36,369 nt of DNA from Clostridiaceae bacterium. GTDB taxonomy: Bacteria > Bacillota > Clostridia > Saccharofermentanales > DTU023. The notes beneath the pieces are model-generated. The model was not told where the DNA came from. It saw nothing but the letters and a program-made list of their open reading frames with translations, and ran no database searches. Where the stretch lies: assembly GCA_012839385.1 (NCBI GenBank), contig DUNL01000264.1, positions 1 to 36,369 of the forward strand, read 5' to 3'. The position numbers and the translations under genes were made by a program. Positions 11,494-23,027 of the stretch are shown piece after piece; position 1 is the first letter of the stretch; every line of letters begins with the position of its first letter.

Positions 11494-11885
11494 TAGTTGT
11501 TCCTCCTTATTTTTGGTCGACCGGAAAAAAACCGATCGGCTTTTTCCTATTTCTGATATCCCGAGACGGGACTATGGAAACTTTGTAATTGTTGATACAT
11601 ACCGCTCTTATAGGATAACCCTTTAAGTGTAAAGCGTCAATGATTACGGATGTTTATTTTATCAATTAAAATTGCTTTTCGCTTCACTTTAGAAAAACTA
11701 AAAAGCACTGCTAAATTCCGCAAACTATTAATTGTATTCTTAAAATTCAACTTGGTGATTATTTAACCCGGGATTATGTCATAATATATGAGATATTAAA
11801 AAGGGCAGCGGCATAGAATACAAAATTTGTTGCGCTTCATATACCGCGCCGAAAAGTTTGTATCAGGAAATTTCAGGAGGAAAAG

Positions 11886-13670
11886 ATGGTTACTAACGAA
11901 AAGCTTAGAAAACTTCGTGAGCTCATGAGTGAACATAATTTAGACGCTTATTATGTAAACACCGCTGACTCACACCAGTCCGAATATATTTCGGATTATT
12001 TTAAGACCAGAGTCTGGTTAACGGGATTTGACGGTTCAGCCGGTACCGCTCTGGTAACTCAAGATAAAGCCCTGCTGTGGGCAGATGGACGCTATTTTAT
12101 CCAGGCAGCCAAACAGATTGAAGGTTCGGAATTTGAATTAATGAAGATGGGTATTGACGGTGTACCCACACTTAAAGAATATCTTAAGGATAATTTACCG
12201 CAAAATGGACGCCTAGGCCTGGACGGTCGCATTGTTTCACAGGGTGTAATTATAGACTTGGAAAAATATCTCAAGAAAAAGAATATTGAGATTATTAGCG
12301 ATATAGATCTGGTAGGAGATATTTGGACCGACCGTCCCGCTCTGCCCTCAGCTAAAGCCTGGTTACACGATATCAAGTTTACAGGTAAGACCGCTAAGCA
12401 AAAGCTTGACGCTGTCAGAGAAAAGATGGCTAAGGGTTTATACGATTTCGCTCTCTACGCCGGACTTGATGATATCTGCTGGCTCTTTAATTTCCGCGGC
12501 GGCGATGTGCCAAGTAATCCGGTAGTATTATCTTTCGCCCTAATTTCTATGGACGAAGCCCGTCTCTTCCTTGACCTTAAAAAGGTTGATGATAAATTCC
12601 GCGCTTATATGGAAGAAAACGGTGTCACCCTTGTTGAATACAATGACTTGATTGATCATTTGAGTGCCCTGCCCGCCGGTTCAATTGTTCTAAATCGCGA
12701 TCGCATTGGCACAACTTATTATCAGGCAATTCCTGATCATGTCGAGATTAGCTCCGAACCTGATTATCCTCATTTTATGAAAGCTGAACTAAATGATGTG
12801 GAATTAGAAAATACCAGAAATTCCAGTCTTAGAGACAGTGTAGCTTTAACGCGCTTTATTTATTGGTTGAAGGATCAAAGCGCCAAGGGCGCTGATCTGG
12901 ATGAGCTTAATGTCTTAGATAAAGTACATGAGCTACGCAAAGAGGGAGAAAATTTTGTTGATGCCAGCTTTAACGCAATTTCCGCCTATGGTCCTAACGC
13001 GGCCATGATGCACTATTCACCAACCCCGGAGAACCACGCGAAGATAAAACCTGGCAATCTGTATCTACTTGATTCGGGTGGACAGTACCTTGACGGTACC
13101 ACTGATATTACACGTACCATGTCTTTGGGTGAAGTCACGAAGGCCCAACAATACGACTACACTCTAACCCTAAAAGCTTTAATCAGTCTGGCCTCACAAC
13201 ATTTCCTGACAGGTACAAGCGGACATTATCTTGAGGTCTTAAGTAGAGGAGTCATGTGGCGCCACGGTCTTGACTATAAATGTGGCACCGGGCACTCTTT
13301 TGGTTATCTGTTGGGAGTCCATGAGGGTCCAAGTCGCTTCGCACGTGTAGTTAACACTACTGAACTAAAGCCGGGTATGCTGATGACAATAGAGCCCGGT
13401 GTTTATCGTGAAGGTATTTCCGGAGTTAGAATCGAAAACGACGTGGTTGTCCAACTAGGCGAAAAATACGATGTTGACCAATATCTGTTTTTTGATAATC
13501 TTACTTTTGTCCCTATGGATCGCGAGCTGATCGATACGGATATGCTTAGCGAAGAGGAAATCAAATGGATCAATGATTTCCACGCTCAAGTATTAGCAAA
13601 AGTTGAACCCTTACTTACAGATGAAGAGGAAAAAGAGTGGCTACGCGAGACTTGCGCGCCTCTTAATTGA
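11886..13670 (+). CDS. Xaa-Pro aminopeptidase (M24 family)
   Basis: 594 aa; creatinase N-domain and M24 motifs YLLDSGGQYLDGTTDITRT, GTGHSFGYLLGVHEGP, GMLMTIEPGVYREGISGVRIENDVVV. Confidence 0.94.
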   Translation: MVTNEKLRKLRELMSEHNLDAYYVNTADSHQSEYISDYFKTRVWLTGFDGSAGTALVTQDKALLWADGRYFIQAAKQIEGSEFELMKMGIDGVPTLKEYLKDNLPQNGRLGLDGRIVSQGVIIDLEKYLKKKNIEIISDIDLVGDIWTDRPALPSAKAWLHDIKFTGKTAKQKLDAVREKMAKGLYDFALYAGLDDICWLFNFRGGDVPSNPVVLSFALISMDEARLFLDLKKVDDKFRAYMEENGVTLVEYNDLIDHLSALPAGSIVLNRDRIGTTYYQAIPDHVEISSEPDYPHFMKAELNDVELENTRNSSLRDSVALTRFIYWLKDQSAKGADLDELNVLDKVHELRKEGENFVDASFNAISAYGPNAAMMHYSPTPENHAKIKPGNLYLLDSGGQYLDGTTDITRTMSLGEVTKAQQYDYTLTLKALISLASQHFLTGTSGHYLEVLSRGVMWRHGLDYKCGTGHSFGYLLGVHEGPSRFARVVNTTELKPGMLMTIEPGVYREGISGVRIENDVVVQLGEKYDVDQYLFFDNLTFVPMDRELIDTDMLSEEEIKWINDFHAQVLAKVEPLLTDEEEKEWLRETCAPLN

Positions 13671-13695
13671 TCTTTGTAATAAATCTTATCCGGGG

Positions 13696-13719
13696 GGGTA
13701 GTCGAAACTTCGGCTACCC
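13696..13719 (+). terminator. Stem-loop, probable terminator after the M24 aminopeptidase
   Basis: GGGTAGTCGA-AACT-TCGGCTACCC stem of about 10 bp directly downstream of the stop; no strong T-run follows. Confidence 0.4.
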
Positions 13720-13779
13720 TCCTCTTATGGCAATTTTTCGCTTAAGATATAAGAAATAGTCCCAACAGGAGAGATGCTA

Positions 13780-14616
13780 ATGCCGGAATTGCCAGAAGTT
13801 GAAACCATACGCCGTAGCCTAGTCCCCTTAATAAAAGGTTACGAAATAATCAAGACAGATATCTTTCACCCTGATGTCCTGATCAACGCCGGTAAGCGTC
13901 CCTTGCGAGGTTGGCTGATAACAGATCTGAGACGAAGGGGAAAATACCTGCTGATTGACCTAATCAACACAAACAAAAAACATTCAGGGGCGCTCTTAAT
14001 GATCCATTTTCGCATGACAGGCAAGTTATTACACCGCACGGAAGAAATCGTCCCCACTAAGCATACCCATATTCGTTTTCATCTACAGGGACCAACTAAG
14101 TCATGGCTGGATTTCGAAGATGTCAGACGCTTCGGACGAATTTGGCTACTAGCGGCTTTTGGCGAACGCGAAAATCCCGGTCTGGCAGGCCTAGGGCCGG
14201 AACCCTTATCCGAAGATTGGACTTACCAATCTTTTAGAGAAAAGATCCAAAGAAGAAAGACATCTATTAAGGCCACTCTACTGGACCAAACTGTCGTCGC
14301 GGGCATAGGAAACATATATGGCGATGAAGCTCTGTTTTTGGCAGGAATTAATCCGCAAAGAAAAGCGTCTAGTCTAAGTCCTGAAGAGACAATTAAATTA
14401 CAGGATGCGGTACGTTTTGTGCTCACTGATGGCATTGGTCATCGAGGCACATCATTTCGTGATTATGTAGACGGTCTGGGGGGCAAAGGATATTTTCAAC
14501 AGTTTCTTAAGGTCTACCAACGTGAAGGACAAAAGTGCGCAATCTGTGGCAATCAAATAGTTAAAAAGAAAGTGGCGGGCAGAGGGACCCATTTTTGTCC
14601 CCACTGTCAGAAATAA
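13780..14616 (+). CDS. mutM: Formamidopyrimidine-DNA glycosylase
   Basis: MPELPEVETIRR N-terminus, so the start should be the ATG at 13780 rather than 13774 because Pro2 is catalytic; C-terminal zinc finger CAIC-x16-CPHC. Confidence 0.96.
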   Translation: MPELPEVETIRRSLVPLIKGYEIIKTDIFHPDVLINAGKRPLRGWLITDLRRRGKYLLIDLINTNKKHSGALLMIHFRMTGKLLHRTEEIVPTKHTHIRFHLQGPTKSWLDFEDVRRFGRIWLLAAFGERENPGLAGLGPEPLSEDWTYQSFREKIQRRKTSIKATLLDQTVVAGIGNIYGDEALFLAGINPQRKASSLSPEETIKLQDAVRFVLTDGIGHRGTSFRDYVDGLGGKGYFQQFLKVYQREGQKCAICGNQIVKKKVAGRGTHFCPHCQK

Positions 14617-14710
14617 CTATCTTATTCTCACAGCGAAGCATTGTTTGCAAAATATACTAATGTTAAGGTGGTAATAGTTATTCTGTTAATGATATAAGGA
14701 GAGTAGGCAA

Positions 14711-15163
14711 ATGAAATCTCAAGAATCTATGGAAAATTACTTGGAAAATATCTTTGTTCTCTCCAAGGAGCATAGTTTAGTTCGTTCTGTAGATCTTGCT
14801 AAAAGTATGGGGTTTTCCAAGCCCAGTGTCAGTCGAGCAGTCAAGAAACTGAAAGAACAAGGCCTCTTAAAAGTTGAGAAGAATGGCAATCTCAAGTTAA
14901 CAAGCAAAGGACTGGAAAGAGCTCAAGCGGTATATGAGCGCCACCTCTTTCTAACACAATATTTCATGTCTTTGGGAGTTGATGAAACTACCGCCGTCAA
15001 TGATGCTTGTCGCATGGAACATGGTCTTTCTACCCAAACTTTCGAGTTAATGAAAAAACATATCAATCACTGTGCCAAAGATTGCCAGCTGGCAAAAGAA
15101 AAACGACCCTTTGATTTCTCCACAATTAATATGGAGAGCATCAAAGAAGAGCTGGAATCTTAA
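14711..15163 (+). CDS. DtxR/MntR-family metal-dependent transcriptional regulator
   Basis: 150 aa; SMENYLENIFVLSKEH, winged-helix SMGFSKPSVSRAVKKLKEQGLLKVEKNGNLKLTSKG, CRMEHGLS metal-ligand motif. Confidence 0.85.
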   Translation: MKSQESMENYLENIFVLSKEHSLVRSVDLAKSMGFSKPSVSRAVKKLKEQGLLKVEKNGNLKLTSKGLERAQAVYERHLFLTQYFMSLGVDETTAVNDACRMEHGLSTQTFELMKKHINHCAKDCQLAKEKRPFDFSTINMESIKEELES

Positions 15164-15262
15164 TCAATTCATTGCCATAATACTTACTATCACGAGGCAG
15201 AACTAACTTAAAACTCACAATTGTTACTATTGGAATGACTCTGTATTTGATATCATTGTTCT

Positions 15263-16060
15263 ATGAAAAAAATATTTTATTTCGATATTGATGGAACATT
15301 ATTTGATATCTATAGAAACTACAGCGTTTCCGAAAAAACTCGTAACTCTATCGCGAAGATTCAAAAAAACGGGAATCTCGCTGTTATCAATACCGGACGC
15401 TCTCTGGCCTGTATACCTCAGGAAATATTAGATCTTAATTTTGACGGGATTATAGCGGGCTGTGGAACTTATGTCGAAATTAAAGATCAGATCCTTCACA
15501 ACCAACTACTTGACGAAGAATTAATTAATCGCATTATAGAAATATTTTCGCGTGAAGAAACAGATTTGCTCATGGAAGGTCCGAATTATATCTATACCCT
15601 TGACACTATTTTTGATCAAGACATAGCAAGACGAGCCCTCAACCTATTTAACCTGGCGGGGCGGAGAAGAAATATACACGAAATTCCCTTACATATCAAT
15701 AAAATAAGTTATCTGATCAAGGATCCCCAAAGTGATCAGTCAATCATTCAGACTTTGCAGGATGAATTGGATTTTATAATTTATCCCTCTGAATTAAGAG
15801 AGGGGTTACCTCCGGGTAGTAGTAAGAAAACTGGTATGGTCTTACTCGAACAATGGTTACAGAACAAGGCAAAAATCACAATTGATGAAACTTACGCGTT
15901 CGGAGACAGTTTAAACGATAAGGAAATGCTTGAACATGCGACTTACGGTATTGCTATGGGCAATGCGGATCCCAACATTCTTCACTTAACAGACTTTATC
16001 ACTCTCGATGTTATAGATGATGGCATTGAACACGCCCTCTTACATTTCAATTTATTGTGA
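15263..16060 (+). CDS. Cof-type HAD-superfamily hydrolase
   Basis: FDIDGTLFD motif I, INTGRS motif II, FGDSLNDKEML motif IV. Confidence 0.9.
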   Translation: MKKIFYFDIDGTLFDIYRNYSVSEKTRNSIAKIQKNGNLAVINTGRSLACIPQEILDLNFDGIIAGCGTYVEIKDQILHNQLLDEELINRIIEIFSREETDLLMEGPNYIYTLDTIFDQDIARRALNLFNLAGRRRNIHEIPLHINKISYLIKDPQSDQSIIQTLQDELDFIIYPSELREGLPPGSSKKTGMVLLEQWLQNKAKITIDETYAFGDSLNDKEMLEHATYGIAMGNADPNILHLTDFITLDVIDDGIEHALLHFNLL

Positions 16061-16113
16061 GCCGAAAACCCTTGATTTGATCAAGTATTTCTAAAACTAA
16101 TATATTTTAATTT

Positions 16114-16145
16114 TTATCAACATATTATTTTTTTCCTGTGAATAA
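16114..16145. promoter_or_regulatory. DnaA boxes upstream of dnaA (oriC subregion)
   Basis: TTATCAACA at 16114-16122 and TGTGAATAA (reverse TTATTCACA) at 16137-16145, in AT-rich sequence upstream of dnaA. Confidence 0.6.
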
Positions 16146-16340
16146 CAATTGCCGCATCTGCTTGCTTTTAGATAGTTCTTAACATTATTACGGTTTCGTG
16201 ATAAAAGTTATTAACATTATTCACTTCAAAAAATGTTAACAAAAACCAGTAACGTACTATTTGCAACACTTTTAAGACTTTTATTATTCTGGCTTTTCTG
16301 ATACGATAATGTGACTAGGCTAGAAAGAGATGGTGTTAGT

Positions 16341-17693
16341 ATGCAGGTTTCTGACGCAAGAAAAATCTGGAATTCCGCTTGCGACAAATATTTGGTAAAT
16401 GAAGTATCTCCCCTCACATATAATACATGGTTTCGTAAGGTTGAACCCTTCTCTCCGGACGATCAGACTTTTGTGCTTGCTGTCCCAAATGATGTTACCC
16501 GTGAATACATGGTTAAATATACTGATCTTATAACCAATGTACTTGTAATGCTGACAAACAAAAATTATGATGTCAGAGTGAAAGTATATGAAAATGGTAT
16601 CGCTGATATAGAGGAATCACTGGTTACAAATAAGAAGAATAAAAGCAACGCCAATACGGAACGTCGCCATCAAGGTAGTACGCTTAATCCGCAATATACT
16701 TTCGATAATTTTATTGTTGGTAGTAGTAACGGTTTTGCTCATGCTGCCTGTGTCGCGGTAGCAACTATGCAAGGTTCTCAAAATTACAATCCTCTCTTTT
16801 TGTACGGAGGCTCAGGTTTAGGGAAAACACATCTATTACACGCGATAGGTAATCAAGTTTTAGTTGAGCACCCCGACCGCAATGTCGTATATATTCAGAC
16901 AGAACAGTTCGTAAACGAATTTATATCTTGCATTCAACGCAATGATTATGATGATTTTCGTAAATCCTATCGTATGACCGATATGTTGTTGATAGACGAC
17001 ATCCAATTCATTGAAGGCAAGGAACAAATGCAGGTTGAATTTTTCCATACTTTTAACTGGCTTTTTGAATCCGGAAAAAACATAGTACTTTCATGTGATA
17101 AGCCACCACAAAGTCTAGCGACACTGGAAGAACGACTGAAAACAAGATTCATCAGTGGTTTAACCATCGATATCACACCTCCTGATTATGAAACCAGGGT
17201 GGCGATTCTAAAAAATCTAGCCGACCTTTCAAATATGACCTTACCTTCAGAAGTAATACATTATATTGCTAATTCATTTACTACCAATGTGCGAGAACTT
17301 GAAGGAGCTTTTAAGACAATCAAAGCTTCTGCTGACATCGGACATCCTATCAGTTTGGAAACAACTAAAAACTTGTTAAAGAATATGATTCATCCCGGTA
17401 CAGTAAGACCGCTGGATCCACTTTTAATTATGGAAGTTGTAGCCAATTATTATTCCGTAACTGTAGGAGATCTAAAATCAAAACTTAGAAGCCAGGATGT
17501 TGTGATACCTCGCCATATGGCTATGTATCTATGTCGCACTAAATTAGGGATGACAAACACTGAAATCGGTCTTCTATTTGGTGGTAAGAACCATGCTACT
17601 GTAATTAACGCTTGTGCTAATATAAAGAGTAAGCTGGAGTCCGATCCAAGAACACAGGAACAACTTGACAATATTGAAGAACGATTGGTCTAG
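16341..17693 (+). CDS. dnaA: Chromosomal replication initiator protein DnaA
   Basis: YTFDNFIVGSSNGFAHAA, GGSGLGKTHLLHAIGN, DMLLIDDIQFIEGKE, FGGKNHATVINA. ATG at 16341 favoured over GTG 16311. Confidence 0.97.
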   Translation: MQVSDARKIWNSACDKYLVNEVSPLTYNTWFRKVEPFSPDDQTFVLAVPNDVTREYMVKYTDLITNVLVMLTNKNYDVRVKVYENGIADIEESLVTNKKNKSNANTERRHQGSTLNPQYTFDNFIVGSSNGFAHAACVAVATMQGSQNYNPLFLYGGSGLGKTHLLHAIGNQVLVEHPDRNVVYIQTEQFVNEFISCIQRNDYDDFRKSYRMTDMLLIDDIQFIEGKEQMQVEFFHTFNWLFESGKNIVLSCDKPPQSLATLEERLKTRFISGLTIDITPPDYETRVAILKNLADLSNMTLPSEVIHYIANSFTTNVRELEGAFKTIKASADIGHPISLETTKNLLKNMIHPGTVRPLDPLLIMEVVANYYSVTVGDLKSKLRSQDVVIPRHMAMYLCRTKLGMTNTEIGLLFGGKNHATVINACANIKSKLESDPRTQEQLDNIEERLV

Positions 17694-18006
17694 TTATTAA
17701 CATAACTACTAACATTTTGTTATTATTAATGTGGATTTAATATTAATTTAATGTTAATAATAAGCTACTGTTGATAAGTTAATATTTTTTACATAATATC
17801 AACAATTTACAAACAAGAAATTGACATTGATAAAGCCAGACAGTAATGGGCTTTCCAAGGTTACTAACAAAATTTACATACCATAATAAGAGGAAGAATA
17901 AGTCCTTTATTAATATAATAGGTGGAAGAAACACCAAATATTTTTTATAAAATATGAACTTCAAAAATATAAGCTAGGATATTTTTTGGAAGACAAGGAG
18001 AAAATC
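17694..18006. promoter_or_regulatory. dnaA-dnaN intergenic AT-rich region with DnaA boxes (putative oriC unwinding region)
   Basis: Very AT-rich; TGTTGATAA (reverse TTATCAACA) at 17769-17777 and near-box ATATCAACA at 17796-17804; located between dnaA and dnaN. Confidence 0.55.
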
Positions 18007-19104
18007 ATGAGATTTGAATGTTCCCGAACCATTCTTGTAGATGCCATCAATACCGTACAAAAAGCTGTATCTTCCAGATCGGCTATTCCCATCCTGGATG
18101 GAATTTTACTGGAGGTAACGGATAAAATTAAACTGACCGGTTACGATCTGGAAACAGGTATTGAATGTAAACTGGACGCGGAAATATATAAGACAGGAAG
18201 TGTGGTCATTAAATCTCGTCTATTAGGTGATATCGTACGCCGTTTGCCGGAAGAAGCAGTTCATTTTGAGATGCAAGAGAACAATATTATCGTTATTGAG
18301 AGTGGTTCTTCTTCTTTTCAACTAAGAGGGATGCCAGCGGAGGATTATCCCAAGATACCTGTAGTAGAAGATGCGAGACAAATGACAGTTCCGCAGAATA
18401 CTCTTAAAGAAATGATAATGCAAACTAGCTTTGCCTCTTCTATTGATGAAAGCAGACCAATATTAAATGGTATAAATATAATTTCTGAACAAGGTAGCTT
18501 GTCATTAGTGGCAATTGACGGCTTTAGATTGGCAGTCCGTAAAGAAATGATCGCGGGGGATTTGCCTGATTCAGAATTCATTGTTCCCGCGAGAACATTA
18601 AATGAAGTTGCTAGAGTCTTAGCTGATGAAGGTGATGTTGTGATTTCCATCTCTCATAATCATATTCTCTTTGATATGGGTAGTGTTTTAGTTGTCTCAC
18701 GATTAATTCAAGGGGAATTCATGAACTTCAAGAGCATTCTGCCTCGAAACCATGAGACAAGCATGACGATTTCAACTAAAAATTTACTTGCGGCTATTGA
18801 AAGAGCTTCACTGGTAATAAGAGCTGAAGACAGACGTTTCTCGGTAACTTTGCAAACAAATACGGACGATCTACTTAGCATTAGCGCTAAGACGGATATT
18901 GGTACTTCACATGAAGAACTCAATATCGCTATGTCAGGAAAACTGTTTGATATTGACTTTAACCCGAAATATTTCATTGAAGCTTTGAAAGTAATACCGG
19001 ATGAGGAAGTATTAATAACATTTAACGGAAGCTTAGGTCCATGTGTAATTAACCCGGTTGAAGAGGATTCCTTTAGTTACTTGGTATTGCCTCTAAGACG
19101 CTAG
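18007..19104 (+). CDS. dnaN: DNA polymerase III beta sliding clamp
   Basis: MRFECSRTILVDAINTVQKAVSSRSAIPILDGILLEV... ending in ...VINPVEEDSFSYLVLPLRR; ATG 18007 with 'aaggag' RBS. Confidence 0.96.
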   Translation: MRFECSRTILVDAINTVQKAVSSRSAIPILDGILLEVTDKIKLTGYDLETGIECKLDAEIYKTGSVVIKSRLLGDIVRRLPEEAVHFEMQENNIIVIESGSSSFQLRGMPAEDYPKIPVVEDARQMTVPQNTLKEMIMQTSFASSIDESRPILNGINIISEQGSLSLVAIDGFRLAVRKEMIAGDLPDSEFIVPARTLNEVARVLADEGDVVISISHNHILFDMGSVLVVSRLIQGEFMNFKSILPRNHETSMTISTKNLLAAIERASLVIRAEDRRFSVTLQTNTDDLLSISAKTDIGTSHEELNIAMSGKLFDIDFNPKYFIEALKVIPDEEVLITFNGSLGPCVINPVEEDSFSYLVLPLRR

Positions 19105-19106
19105 GC

Positions 19107-20309
19107 ATGCGTATAACATCTGTAGAATTAAAAAATTTCAGAAATTATTCACAATTGTATCAGGATTTTTATCCTGGTGCTCAGATCCTTTATGGTAACA
19201 ACGCGCAGGGTAAGACTAATATATTGGAAGCTATATATTTATGCACTTGTGCCCGTTCACATCGTACCGGTCGTGATGCGGAATTGGTTCAACAGGGAAA
19301 AAGTGATTATGATGTTAGGGTAAAATTTGTTACTGATAAAAATCTTGAAGAAGAAATAAGAATACATTATCTAATGCCGGTTAGTAATGATCCGTTGAGG
19401 ACCAGACCGATAAGGCATATATATTACAATGGTGTTCGCTTAGAGCGCGTAAGTGATATGATGGGTATCTTCAATGCGGTTATCTTCGCGCCGGAAGACT
19501 TACAAATTATCAAAGATGGTCCCTCAGCCAGGAGAAGATTCCTTGATTTGTTAATTTCTCAAATTTACCCTTCCTATTTTCGTGACATCTCGCAATACCA
19601 ACATCTATTGATTCAGCGCAACAATCTTCTCAAAAAATTGCGTCAAAAAAATGCTAATACCGAGGTCAATAATTCGTATAACCTACATTTGCAAGTTTGG
19701 GATGAACAGATAGCGCGTTGCGCGACAAGAATTATTATGCGTAGACAAAAAGTAACGGATGAAATTTGTCGACTGGCCAACGATTCTATATTACAAATAG
19801 CGGGGGCAAAAGAGAAACTATCTATTAGATACCGTTCCTCGGTGTCTATCGCGAATACTATGGATGCTGAGGAATTTAATCATATTTTCCTTAATCGACT
19901 TCAGGAACAAACGAATGATGATATTATTCGAGGAAACACCAGTGTCGGTCCACACCGGGATGACCTTATTTTAAGTCTTAACGAGATTGAAGTTAGACCT
20001 TACGCGTCACAAGGACAACAGCGTTCAGTAGCATTAGCCCTAAAACTGGCGGAGTTATTATTACTGCGTCAGAAGACTGGTGAAAATCCGGTTCTGTTGT
20101 TAGACGATGTTATGTCTGAACTTGATAGTGATCGCCGCTATCGTTTGTTGCAAACTATAGAGGGACACCAGTCTTTTCTTACTTGTACTGATCTATCACA
20201 AGTCTTAATAGACTCTGATAAGGAGAGTTTGTCTGGCTTTGTCGGTGAGTACAATCTTTTTGAGGTAAATCAAGCTCATATAACCAGAGTTGACACTATA
20301 TTTAAATAA
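19107..20309 (+). CDS. recF: DNA replication and repair protein RecF
   Basis: MRITSVELKNFRNYSQL, GNNAQGKTNILEAIYL, SQGQQRSVALALKLAEL, PVLLLDDVMSELDSDRR. Confidence 0.96.
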   Translation: MRITSVELKNFRNYSQLYQDFYPGAQILYGNNAQGKTNILEAIYLCTCARSHRTGRDAELVQQGKSDYDVRVKFVTDKNLEEEIRIHYLMPVSNDPLRTRPIRHIYYNGVRLERVSDMMGIFNAVIFAPEDLQIIKDGPSARRRFLDLLISQIYPSYFRDISQYQHLLIQRNNLLKKLRQKNANTEVNNSYNLHLQVWDEQIARCATRIIMRRQKVTDEICRLANDSILQIAGAKEKLSIRYRSSVSIANTMDAEEFNHIFLNRLQEQTNDDIIRGNTSVGPHRDDLILSLNEIEVRPYASQGQQRSVALALKLAELLLLRQKTGENPVLLLDDVMSELDSDRRYRLLQTIEGHQSFLTCTDLSQVLIDSDKESLSGFVGEYNLFEVNQAHITRVDTIFK

Positions 20310-20392
20310 AGTGATTATATACTCGCGCGAGTATAACTGGTATGTTATACTTAATTGTGGATAACTAGATTTTTAAGGCAGGGAATTATCAG

Positions 20393-20677
20393 ATGTATAT
20401 TCATATTGGAGCCGATGTCTCATTACCTGCGGAATGGATTGTCGGAGTATTTGATCTTGATAATTCTACTGGAGGTTCCTCTGATACTTTAAAATTTCTT
20501 GCTACCGCGGAAAATGAGCAGAAGATGGATACACTGACATCAGATATACCACGTTCTTTTGTTGTGACTATCAATAGAGTTATTCTCTCACCAGTATCTA
20601 CCTCAACATTACGTTCGCGATGGCAACAAAGTCTCAGACGAGGAGAAATAAACCATATTAGCATAGGAAATATATAG
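20393..20677 (+). CDS. DUF370/RemB-like extracellular-matrix regulator
   Basis: MYIHIGADVSLPAEWIVGVFDLDN...TSDIPRSFVVTINRVILSPVSTSTLRSR; located between recF and gyrB as in Bacillus yaaB/remB. Confidence 0.8.
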   Translation: MYIHIGADVSLPAEWIVGVFDLDNSTGGSSDTLKFLATAENEQKMDTLTSDIPRSFVVTINRVILSPVSTSTLRSRWQQSLRRGEINHISIGNI

Positions 20678-22777
<2,100 letters not shown>

Positions 22778-22856
22778 TCACAAGCACTAATACAATTATA
22801 ACATGTTTATATTGTAAAGAGCTTGTTGGACATGAGTTTTTGGTAACGACCTTATA

Positions 22857-22872
22857 TGTTTCATGTGAAACA
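22857..22872. promoter_or_regulatory. parS-like site (one mismatch), embedded in a 46-bp inverted repeat 22842-22887
   Basis: TGTTTCATGTGAAACA versus consensus TGTTTCACGTGAAACA. Confidence 0.75.
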
Positions 22873-22913
22873 TATAAGGTCGTTACCCTATTAGCGTGCG
22901 AGGGTTTTCTATA

Positions 22914-22929
22914 TGTTTCACGTGAAACA
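22914..22929. promoter_or_regulatory. parS site (perfect)
   Basis: TGTTTCACGTGAAACA, exact match to the ParB/Spo0J parS consensus, directly upstream of parA. Confidence 0.93.
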
Positions 22930-23027
22930 TTGTCTTTGTTTAAGCGGTGCTTAATTAAGTTTGAGATATTACTCTAAAAATAGGACGATTGCTGTGTTAA
23001 TATGTTCATGACAATCAGGAGGTTGCT

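Noticed and set aside
11517-11540. GCCGATCGG-TTTTTTT-CCGGTCGAC hairpin in the rocD leader as an attenuator
   Set aside because: Loop is the T-run itself and no competing antiterminator was seen; too weak to call.
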